Shown here: positions 9,106 through 15,975 of the stretch, piece after piece | How the letters are laid out: each line of letters opens with the position of its first letter | How positions within the stretch are numbered: position 1 is the first letter of the stretch | Assembly (NCBI GenBank): GCA_017303875.1 | Contig: JAFLBP010000009.1 | Coordinates: 119,985-183,984 of the forward strand | Source: Chitinophagales bacterium | GTDB lineage: Bacteria; Bacteroidota; Bacteroidia; Chitinophagales; Saprospiraceae | Direction of reading: 5' to 3' | Length of the DNA: 64,000 nt | Notes under the pieces: model-generated | The model's input: only the letters and a program-made list of their open reading frames with translations | What the model was told of the DNA's origin: nothing | Database searches by the model: none | Translations under genes and position numbers: made by a program

Positions 9106-10122
9106 TCATTTAAACAAAGGATTATGGATGAATTTTTCATCTGTAAGGCTTTCCAGAAAAGCAATCAAGTCTGCTTTTTCCCCCGCTGCCAAACCCAAAG
9201 GCCGAACCAGCGGACTTCGGTGCGGATGACTTTTGCCCCCACTATCGTAGTGCTCAATTACTGAAGACAGTGTTGGCAAACTGCCGTCGTGCATGTAGGG
9301 CGCAGTAAGGCTGATATTACGCAGGGTCGGCACTTTGAAGCGTGCCACATCCGCGGTATCTTCAGTTAAGCGGAAACGTCCGGGATCAGGGTAGTTTTCA
9401 TACAGGCCATTGTTTTCAAAGGCGTAATTTGAGAAATTAAACCCCGAGTGGCAAGTAGAACAGTTTGTTTTTGAGGAGAAAAACAACTCCATGCCGCGTT
9501 GTTCGGAGCTTGTCAGCGCCCGGGTTTTTCCCTCATAAAAAAACTCGTCAAAACGACTCTGCCCGGATATCAAGGTGCGTTCAAAACAGGCAATACTCCT
9601 GGTAATTACAAAAAAATCCGGATCGCGGTTGTAAGCCTCACGGCTTAGTCGGACGTAGGCGGAGTCGGTTTTCAGGCGATCTGCAATCAGCAGAATATTG
9701 AAACCAAATTCATTGTGTTCCTGAATGGGCACAAGTATCTGCATTTCCAGTGTCGGCACACCGCCTTCACGGGTGAAGTAGGGATGATAGACCACGTTGG
9801 CCAATGTGGGCGCGTTGCGCTTGCCCGGCAGTCCGCCCACCCCCGGCGAGAAGGCCAGCGAATCAGAAAAGGCGTGTTGCGGCGCATGACAAGAGGCGCA
9901 GGAAACAGTACTATCGCGCGACATCGCGACGTCGTAAAAAAGACGCTTGCCCAAGGCAAAACGCGCTGCCGTCAGCTCATTGCCTTCCGGGAAAACGGGG
10001 GAGGGGAAACCCGGCGGCACCACAAGCAGGGAGGTGGTGTCGAGGGGTACATCAGCTTGTTGTTCTTTTTGGCATGCCCAAAAGAACAACAAGCTGATGC
10101 CGATGAAAACAAAAAATCGCAT
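9106..10122 (-). CDS. Di-haem MauG/MbnH-like protein adjacent to MbnP
   Basis: Second MauG-superfamily lipoprotein, 338 aa, lipobox FWAC (Cys17). Haem sites are C75-A-S-C78-H79 and C221-S-T-C224-H225, and the C-terminal block FKVPTLRNISLTAPYMHDGSLPTL is conserved. Unlike its neighbour it has YFTREGGVPTLE where the FWDGR motif is expected, so the region between the haems differs. It starts 7 bp after the stop of the MbnP-like gene, the tightest spacing in this block, which makes it the more likely dedicated partner of that protein. Function as an MbnP-modifying oxidase is inferred from family and context. Confidence 0.9.
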   Translation of the reverse strand: MRFFVFIGISLLFFWACQKEQQADVPLDTTSLLVVPPGFPSPVFPEGNELTAARFALGKRLFYDVAMSRDSTVSCASCHAPQHAFSDSLAFSPGVGGLPGKRNAPTLANVVYHPYFTREGGVPTLEMQILVPIQEHNEFGFNILLIADRLKTDSAYVRLSREAYNRDPDFFVITRSIACFERTLISGQSRFDEFFYEGKTRALTSSEQRGMELFFSSKTNCSTCHSGFNFSNYAFENNGLYENYPDPGRFRLTEDTADVARFKVPTLRNISLTAPYMHDGSLPTLSSVIEHYDSGGKSHPHRSPLVRPLGLAAGEKADLIAFLESLTDEKFIHNPLFK

Positions 10123-10129
10123 GGAGCAA

Positions 10130-11110
10130 TCAGTTCAATACCACCAGCTTTTCAATTGCAACAGCATTTCCGTTATGCCACAAATGCAGTAAATACAAAC
10201 CTGCCGAAGGCAACTTTTCAAGTGCGAGTTTCTGGTTTTCTCCTGCAACAAGGGTCTGATTGACCAAAATTTTACCCGTCAAATCGCTTACCGTAAGTGC
10301 ATAGCCCGAGCCGGCAGGAAGCGAATACGCAAGCGTTGGCGTGGCATTGGACACCGGATTTGGCGAAACGGAGAATTTGCCTGTAAACGCAGGATCTGTG
10401 TATACCGAACTGGTTGCGGCTTTAAAAACCACGTTTTTGAAATTGTTCAGCAGGGTCACCGCAGCACCGCTGCTGCCATGTACCACCAGTCCGCCGGAAA
10501 TATTGATGCTTTTTACCGTCTGTTGATAGTCGGCAATAAGGCGGATTATTTTCCTGTCCGGCGCAACCTGATCTGCATTGGTACTGACAGTCAGGGTTTT
10601 ATAGTTGGCATCGCCGAGCGAATGTATTTGAAAGTTTTGCGACAGATTTGTTCCGGCGTAACCTTCAATAGCCGCAAAACGATAGCCAGACACCCAGCCC
10701 CAGTGCATTTCAGGGTTTTGAGGCGCAAGCGGATGGCCGGCTGGATAAGCGGCCGGGTCGAGGTGATTGACGGCTTGGGGTACTCCAATCGAAAAAGTAA
10801 TCGCTTCTACATTAACAATCCCGGGCATCTGGCCAAGGCTGTACATGGAGTCAAGCGAAGGCCTTACGAGCAGGTACAAATCTGTACAGGGCGTAACCTG
10901 GCCGCCATCGTGCGTTATCTTGATTTCCGAAATGTAATACTCAAAGCGGGTGTATTTCATTTGGTAGGTTCCACCCGGATGATTAACAGCCTGATTGAGC
11001 GAAAATGCTGCATCTCCAAGGCGGGGCGCCAGGTGCAGGACAACTTCGTTCTGGGCGTGCATTGCAAAGCACGAAACTGCAAGCAGGAAGGATAAAAGTG
11101 TTTGTTTCAT
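10130..11110 (-). CDS. MbnP-like protein with type IX secretion sorting domain
   Basis: Secreted protein of 326 aa. After a signal peptide (ending near MHAQ), residues about 22-230 form an MbnP-type beta-sandwich: opening strand EVVLHLAPRLGD, the YTRFEYYISEIKI block, and the signature MHWGWVSGYRF at 135-145 (Trp137, Trp139). Residues about 245-326 are a Por/T9SS type A sorting domain (SVSPNPVSNATPTL ... LPSAGLYLLHLW). In studied MbnP proteins a Trp is converted to kynurenine by the partner MbnH and takes part in copper binding. Here the gene precedes two MauG-like genes and lies close to a Cu/Ag exporter, so export of a surface copper-binding protein is a reasonable inference. Confidence 0.88.
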   Translation of the reverse strand: MKQTLLSFLLAVSCFAMHAQNEVVLHLAPRLGDAAFSLNQAVNHPGGTYQMKYTRFEYYISEIKITHDGGQVTPCTDLYLLVRPSLDSMYSLGQMPGIVNVEAITFSIGVPQAVNHLDPAAYPAGHPLAPQNPEMHWGWVSGYRFAAIEGYAGTNLSQNFQIHSLGDANYKTLTVSTNADQVAPDRKIIRLIADYQQTVKSINISGGLVVHGSSGAAVTLLNNFKNVVFKAATSSVYTDPAFTGKFSVSPNPVSNATPTLAYSLPAGSGYALTVSDLTGKILVNQTLVAGENQKLALEKLPSAGLYLLHLWHNGNAVAIEKLVVLN

Positions 11111-11142
11111 CGAAATATGATTTTATAAAAATGATTGTGTGG

Positions 11143-12516
11143 TTACGGTGAAAATACCAGGCCCAGGTTTAACCCATATTGCATAAAGCCTTTCTGGCCG
11201 GCTGTAAGGGCCTCAAAACGCAGCGCCATGCAAGTGGAAAGCGCGCGTTCAACGCCAGCGCTGGCAAGCCAGCCAATGGATGCGCTTGCCGGAGCAGTGA
11301 CCTGTATACTTGGCAAATGACCATTTTGGAAACATAAATCCCGACAAAGTTCTGTGACATGCGCCACCTCGACCTCCCGCTTCTGCGTCATCTCCAGCAG
11401 CACGCCGCCACCTGCAAAACCTGTCCATTTCCCTTTGCTGATTCGGCGTTCAAGTGTCACGGGCAGGCGCCATGCGTTCAAACGGTGATGGGTTTGCATG
11501 TGCAGTGTGAATGGTTCGTCGGCTGGCATCACGGCGCCGGAATGCTCCTGGTGCATTTGCAGCGTGAGCAGGCTTTTTCCGCCGCCCGACACGACGGCGT
11601 ATTGAAACTGGTAGGCCTTCAAACCGGGGTCATTGGGGTTGAGGCAGATGCCGTCCATGAGTCGCAGGGTGGCGGCGTGTTCAGACATGTAGTTTTGGCG
11701 AAAGTATTGAATACCAACGCCAATATGCCAATTGTCGAGGGGTTTGAAGGCCATTGAAAGGCCCGCCTGCCAGCCGCTTCCTGGGCGGGATTGTGTAGCA
11801 GGAAACACTAAGCCATCCGGTACTGCCCGCTTGTTTTTAGGCATAAAAAAAACAGGGCCAGCCTCGATGCCGAATTGAAAACGCTTTGTGTGGCGCTTTC
11901 TGGTCAGCATTACCTGTTGCAGAAGCTGCATTTCGGGCAGTGCCCTGCCTTCGAGGGCGAAGGCCGACAACGCGCCGACGGGTAAGGGTTGGAGGGAGTT
12001 CTGTGACTGTAAGCTTTCCTTGGTCGCAGACAGCCCGAATAATTCCGGGGAGGGATCGCCCTGCAATGCCGGGGCAAAAGATGTGGCGATGTTTAGCTTT
12101 TCAGGTACTGCTTTTCGGCTTATCGGGCTATTGGCATTGGAGGACTGATTTTTTACCGGCAGTGCTTCATTCCTCCTGACAGCTTTTTCAGAAAAGAGTG
12201 GCGCAGCTGCTTGCTTCGGATTTGCAGGTGCAGGAACCGTTAGCCCTTGCGTCTGAACTTCTTCGTTTGAGGCGGAATCCGACTTGGCCGGCGCAGGTTT
12301 CCCCGTTTTGCTGCCTTCGAAAAGGATAAGCGCAACAGCGGCGGCAACTGCAACAAATATCCACCAAAATACAAAAAGATTGCGGCGCTTGCGCTGTGGC
12401 AAGTGGGGTAAGAGGCGATCCCACGCATCGGCAGGCGCTTCGGGCCGGTAGTTACCGAGGCTTTGGTGAAGCCAGGTTTCGGTAGCATCTTTCGCTTGCT
12501 GCTGATCGCTTTTCAT
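11143..12516 (-). CDS. Anti-sigma-like membrane protein with outer-membrane-barrel-like C-terminus
   Basis: Protein of 457 aa whose start overlaps the ECF sigma stop by 4 bp (ATGA). Residues 1-45 form a soluble segment (ETWLHQSLGNYRPEAPADAWDRLLPHLP) like the short cytoplasmic part of Bacteroidota anti-sigma proteins, followed by basic RKRR and one transmembrane helix at about 47-66. A low-complexity Ala/Pro/Ser linker follows, then from about residue 210 a beta-rich domain (FGIEAGPVFFMPKNKR, WQAGLSMAFKPL, WHIGVGIQYFRQ, ending GLNLGLVFSP) like small outer-membrane barrels. Gene pair and topology suggest it holds or releases the sigma factor in response to an envelope signal. No ZAS-type zinc motif is visible. 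Confidence 0.7.
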   Translation of the reverse strand: MKSDQQQAKDATETWLHQSLGNYRPEAPADAWDRLLPHLPQRKRRNLFVFWWIFVAVAAAVALILFEGSKTGKPAPAKSDSASNEEVQTQGLTVPAPANPKQAAAPLFSEKAVRRNEALPVKNQSSNANSPISRKAVPEKLNIATSFAPALQGDPSPELFGLSATKESLQSQNSLQPLPVGALSAFALEGRALPEMQLLQQVMLTRKRHTKRFQFGIEAGPVFFMPKNKRAVPDGLVFPATQSRPGSGWQAGLSMAFKPLDNWHIGVGIQYFRQNYMSEHAATLRLMDGICLNPNDPGLKAYQFQYAVVSGGGKSLLTLQMHQEHSGAVMPADEPFTLHMQTHHRLNAWRLPVTLERRISKGKWTGFAGGGVLLEMTQKREVEVAHVTELCRDLCFQNGHLPSIQVTAPASASIGWLASAGVERALSTCMALRFEALTAGQKGFMQYGLNLGLVFSP

Positions 12517-13070
12517 ATTAAGAATGGTATATTTTGGATCATTTTTTTCAAAAATGCTTTGGCCCTCGTCAGTTGTGAACGCGAAGTACTGACAGTGATA
12601 CCGAGTTCGCGGGCAATTTCTTCGTGGCTTTTTTCCTCTAAAACAGCCAGGTTCAGCACGGCCCGGAATCCGGGTGGGAGTTTTTGCAGAAGCCGGATCA
12701 CCGAGTCGGGGTCGTCGGGGTCGAAATATTCAGGATGATAAAGCAGGTTTTCAAGTGCTTCAAGTTCCAGGGTTTGCGGTATTTTTTTTCGCCTGTGAAA
12801 ATCCTCAATAGCGGCTCGCACAAAAATCCGGCGCACCCATCCGTCCAGACTGCCCTCACCGCGATACCGCCCGATGTCGCGAAAAACACGGATAAAACCT
12901 TCTTGTAAAAGATCTTCGGCGGCAGCCCGACTCTCCGTAAAACGCAGGCAAATACCGAACATAGGGCTTTTCATCCGCTCGAACAGGATGTACTGCGCCC
13001 GTTGGTCGCCCTGCGAGCAGGCAGCAGCCAAGTCCAGGTCTTTGCTGTTTTCTGTAAAATCGTGCATCAT
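12513..13070 (-). CDS. RNA polymerase ECF sigma factor
   Basis: Sigma-70 family protein of 185 aa. Region 2 is visible at about residues 20-85 (AAEDLLQEGFIRVFRDIGRYRGEGSL, with the W of DGWVRRIFVRAAI), and region 4 at about 125-175 (LPPGFRAVLNLAVLEEKSHEEIAREL, then STSRSQLTRAK). It is the first gene of a unit with the anti-sigma-like protein, and the MbnP/MauG genes follow in the same orientation with short gaps, so it may control them (inference). Two adjacent ATGs (13070, 13067) are equally good starts. Confidence 0.92.
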   Translation of the reverse strand: MMHDFTENSKDLDLAAACSQGDQRAQYILFERMKSPMFGICLRFTESRAAAEDLLQEGFIRVFRDIGRYRGEGSLDGWVRRIFVRAAIEDFHRRKKIPQTLELEALENLLYHPEYFDPDDPDSVIRLLQKLPPGFRAVLNLAVLEEKSHEEIARELGITVSTSRSQLTRAKAFLKKMIQNIPFLI

Positions 13071-13140
13071 TGACCGCCAAGATAAGAAGTGCGATACAGC
13101 AATTGAAAACGCTGCATCGCACTATAATTTTTTTTTAGCG

Positions 13141-13194
13141 CATGTTCGGGAATTCAGGATTGCGCAAAAGCACAATCAGGTGTTCCCGAACATG
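13141..13194. repeat. Inverted repeat hairpin between ATPase relic and sigma operon
   Basis: Perfect 12-bp arms CATGTTCGGGAA (13141-13152) and TTCCCGAACATG (13183-13194) around a 30-bp loop that itself contains GATTG...CAATC. The same core TGTTCGGGAATTCA recurs inverted near 52081-52112. It lies upstream of the sigma gene and could be a terminator-like hairpin or a dispersed repeat; there is no T-run. Confidence 0.6.
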
Positions 13195-13197
13195 GGT

Positions 13198-13410
13198 TCA
13201 GGCGAATAAATCATCCAGGAGTACTTCATTTGGGACAAGATGCGCGTACTGATTTTTAGCTATGCCATACGTTGTAATCATGGTGAGAAAAACAGCTTTT
13301 TTAGTTCGGCTTTGATGTTTTCCAGATGCTGCATCAGCCGTTGAAAGGCGATCAGCCAAAACTTGAAAAAAAAGTATGGTTTTGACTGATTGATAAGCTA
13401 TCCGGCTCAT
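13198..13410 (-). pseudogene. C-terminal relic of a DUF234-type AAA ATPase
   Basis: Open frame of 70 codons whose last 35 residues (KKAVFLTMITTYGIAKNQY...VPNEVLLDDLFA) match the C-terminus of the complete ATPase at 39937-41382 (KTIFITLITTFGVKPNEHY...NQLQMDVLFEQA) in order and spacing. Everything upstream (P-loop, sensor, most of the nuclease-like C-terminal domain) is missing, and the first half of the open frame does not match, which suggests a frameshift near 13310 as well. Treated as a decayed fragment, not a gene. Confidence 0.6.
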
Positions 13411-13442
13411 CCATCGGCATAGCTGTGCCTGCGCAGCGCCCC

Positions 13443-15212
13443 TTATTTTTCCTGCCGGGCCAATTGAATGGTAAATGCCTTCACCCGATCTGTGCCATTC
13501 AAATAATCATCAAGGCTTTGACGCAGCGTATGATCGGGCAAAATGCCCGTTTCGTCGGGTAGCGCAGTCGCCGACGATTCGTGAATGTTGTTGGCGACAT
13601 AAAACACCAATTTCGTGTTTTTGAGCCTGCAAACTTTTTGCCCCGCCGAGCAAAACTGATTGGAGCCAAGCTCTTCGCCCACGATAGTGCCCAGGTTCAG
13701 GACTTTTACCAGCGACATAAAATGCCCGGTCGTGGAATTACCCAGCCCGTCCATCATAAAAAAGAGTTTGCCCTTGAACCTGTTTTCAAACGGCTCGAAG
13801 CTTTCTTCACCTGCTGTTTTGCCCGTTTTTCCTTCAAATACCACGTTGGAATAGTACACGAAAGGCGATTTGACCAAATACCGCAGCAAATGAATGCTGG
13901 CATGTTGGGAGCCGCCGCCGTTCCAGCGTACATCAATAATCAGGTTTTTGATGCCTTTGGCATTGATTTCCGACATGCTTTTATCCACAAATGCCTGAAA
14001 CACATCGAGGTTATTGAAAGGGTAATAATTGAACGTGGTGATGCTCATGACGGCCGTTTTTTGGTCGTCCAAAAATTCAAGGCACAGCCCGTCCGGGCAC
14101 TTGTAAATCGGGTTATAGCGCACGGGTATCGCGCCCTCCACTTTGTTCAAAGCGATGGGCGCGGTTTTTCCTTTCACCACAACGGTATATTTTTCAGGAA
14201 AACCAAGTGCGTAGGGGATCAAAACCCGTGTCCACATATTAAAAACATGCCCTTTGGTGGTCTGGATATACCCTTGGGCGGTAATATGCGGATAAATATT
14301 GGTCAGGAGTTGGGGCACTGCCACGCCGTTGATACTCAAAATTTCATCTTTGGTGCTGATGTCCTTCGTGTTCAGGGCATCAATGACATACAGTTTCCCG
14401 TCCACCAAACGCGTCAGCAGCGGAAATTTCAGTTGGGGGGGCAGCATTTCATTTTCAAGCGTGAAGCGGCCCATTTCGGTATGCGAACAATGAATGCTGG
14501 CGATGATTTCGCTGCAATGCCAGGCAAATTCCGCAAAAGTGGTGCGCTCGTTGATCAGCGCTTTTTTTTGCGCGATGAGCTTCCGGAAGTCCTGTTCTGA
14601 AATAAATTTGAGCGCAGCCGGGTGTACTTTAAGCAGGTTTTGGCCCAGTTGTTCCAAATCGTCGTGGTATGCCTGAACCGTATACACCTTTGAGAATTTG
14701 TCGGCGGGCGTTTCAACAGGTTTTTCAGGATATTTGATGCGTTCGATCTGGTCTTCCGCCCCGAAATTATCGGGGTTCATGGCCAGCGATTTTTCATAGT
14801 GCGACAGGGATTTTTCCTTGTCGCCAAGTGCCAGATAGGCTTCGCCTAAGCTGTCGTACGCATTGGCGGAATGGGGAAATTGTTCGGCGATCAGTTTGAA
14901 AATTTCGAGGGCTTCAGTCGTCTTGTTTTCCCACAATTTGGAATAGCCGTACATGGTGAGTTCGTCTTCATTTTCAAAATTATAAGCGTCCGCGTTTTCC
15001 TTTTTCAGATTGCGGTACAGGGCTATCCGCTCACCGACCGGCAAATGCTCCGAAGCCTTTAGCCGCTGCACGATGGAAAGTTTTGGGGCATTCGTTTCCC
15101 TGCCTGCGGGGTTTCCTGCGACGGTTTGCGGTGTTTGGTTGCCCTTGCAAGCCAGAAGGCAGGCACAACAGAGCAGGAGTACTACTTTAGAAAGGACGGC
15201 GCCTTGATGCAT
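13443..15212 (-). CDS. TPR-containing S41-family peptidase lipoprotein
   Basis: Exported protein of 589 aa, lipobox LLAC in MHQGAVLSKVVLLLCCACLLAC. Residues about 30-165 hold TPR-like helices (NAYDSLGEAYLALGDKEKSLSHYEKSL). The rest is an S41/C-terminal-processing-protease-like domain with the strand MSITTFNYYPF, the block LIIDVRWNGGGSQHASIHL, and GNSTTGHFMSL where the nucleophile serine is expected, followed by VGEELGSNQFCSAGQ. There is no clear PDZ domain. ATG at 15212 gives the better lipoprotein signal; an ATG at 15221 is also possible. It stands alone on this strand. Substrate is unknown. Confidence 0.85.
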   Translation of the reverse strand: MHQGAVLSKVVLLLCCACLLACKGNQTPQTVAGNPAGRETNAPKLSIVQRLKASEHLPVGERIALYRNLKKENADAYNFENEDELTMYGYSKLWENKTTEALEIFKLIAEQFPHSANAYDSLGEAYLALGDKEKSLSHYEKSLAMNPDNFGAEDQIERIKYPEKPVETPADKFSKVYTVQAYHDDLEQLGQNLLKVHPAALKFISEQDFRKLIAQKKALINERTTFAEFAWHCSEIIASIHCSHTEMGRFTLENEMLPPQLKFPLLTRLVDGKLYVIDALNTKDISTKDEILSINGVAVPQLLTNIYPHITAQGYIQTTKGHVFNMWTRVLIPYALGFPEKYTVVVKGKTAPIALNKVEGAIPVRYNPIYKCPDGLCLEFLDDQKTAVMSITTFNYYPFNNLDVFQAFVDKSMSEINAKGIKNLIIDVRWNGGGSQHASIHLLRYLVKSPFVYYSNVVFEGKTGKTAGEESFEPFENRFKGKLFFMMDGLGNSTTGHFMSLVKVLNLGTIVGEELGSNQFCSAGQKVCRLKNTKLVFYVANNIHESSATALPDETGILPDHTLRQSLDDYLNGTDRVKAFTIQLARQEK

Positions 15213-15365
15213 AAAAATCATTTTTGGAAAATTTTAAACCCGGTGAATGTTGGGCCAATCTTCCAAAATGAAGGCCGAAGGCGGCAATAATAAATGTAAA
15301 AGCTTGTATTGGAAATGTAAAAACCGGTAAAATGGGAAATTGAGGGGTAAATCCTACTTGGTGTT

Positions 15366-15740
15366 TTAATTCGGAAAGCGTGTAGGGTTCGACTGCCTCA
15401 AAGTGTAACATCTAAAATCGGTTATTGGCCTGTTAATCACAGCACTTGCTAAATACATGGTTATTTCAGGTAAAAACTTGGCATTTAGCAATACCGCAGT
15501 AATTTTCTCGTCGCCATAGTAGTGGCGACAATTGCGAATATCCTCCACATCGCCCCGCTCGAACACGCGCTCGATCACAAAGGCGGCTTTGGCGTCGTAG
15601 TCAATGTTTTCAAAGACGACATCCCAAAAAAATCCGCTTGTTGAATATGGGCTTTGGTTTATTTTCCATTTTGCAAAGGCATCATTTTTTGGGATAGTGT
15701 CAGGCAGCTTAGGCACGTAGGGTTTCGCACAGATGGGCAC
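15366..15740 (-). CDS. DUF6922-like protein, orphan antitoxin-type
   Basis: Small protein of up to 124 aa. The conserved core, about residues 37-116 (FFWDVVFENIDYD, FVIERVFERGDVEDIRNCRHYYGDEKI, VLLNAKFL, MYLASAVINRPITDFRCYTLRQ), matches the DUF6922 pattern of Bacteroidota, usually encoded just before an AbiEii-type nucleotidyltransferase toxin. No such toxin gene follows here. The first 18 codons fall inside the dispersed repeat at 15690-15735, so the native start has probably been replaced and translation is uncertain. Family assignment is from memory of the motif; function is not known. Confidence 0.6.
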   Translation of the reverse strand: MPICAKPYVPKLPDTIPKNDAFAKWKINQSPYSTSGFFWDVVFENIDYDAKAAFVIERVFERGDVEDIRNCRHYYGDEKITAVLLNAKFLPEITMYLASAVINRPITDFRCYTLRQSNPTRFPN

Positions 15741-15963
15741 AGATCATTCACACAAATGTCACAGAATGCGGTGTTTTATGTGGAAGGTATCATGCTCTGG
15801 GATAGTGTCAGGTCGCCTGGGCACGTAGGGTTTCGCACAGATGTTACACGGATGCTTGCACAGATGTTACACAGAAAATTGATTTTCAATTAAATATAAA
15901 ATCCTGTGTAACATCTGTGTGGGCATCCGTGTAACATCTGTGCGAAACCCTGCGTACCCGGGC
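15690..15963. repeat. Large imperfect palindrome with extra direct half-copy
   Basis: Arms at 15815-15874 and 15904-15963 are about 60 bp each and inverted, roughly 54 of 60 positions matching, around a 29-bp AT-rich loop. The core words are TTTCGCACAGATGTTACACG and its complement. A further 46-bp part of the left arm is repeated directly at 15690-15735 (GGGATAGTGTCAGG... to CGCACAGATG). The same core recurs at 38266-38314 and in a 195-bp palindrome at 58261-58455, so this is a dispersed intergenic repeat family. It sits between the NLR-like gene and the DUF6922 gene and could act as a transcription stop. Confidence 0.85.
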
Positions 15964-15975
15964 CGATGGAATGGA

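Noticed and set aside
13581..14600. 339-codon plus-strand open frame over the S41 peptidase
   Set aside because: Antisense shadow of a gene with signal peptide and protease motifs.
15690..15963. Possible CRISPR array
   Set aside because: Repeats are few, inverted rather than evenly spaced direct repeats, and no cas genes are near.
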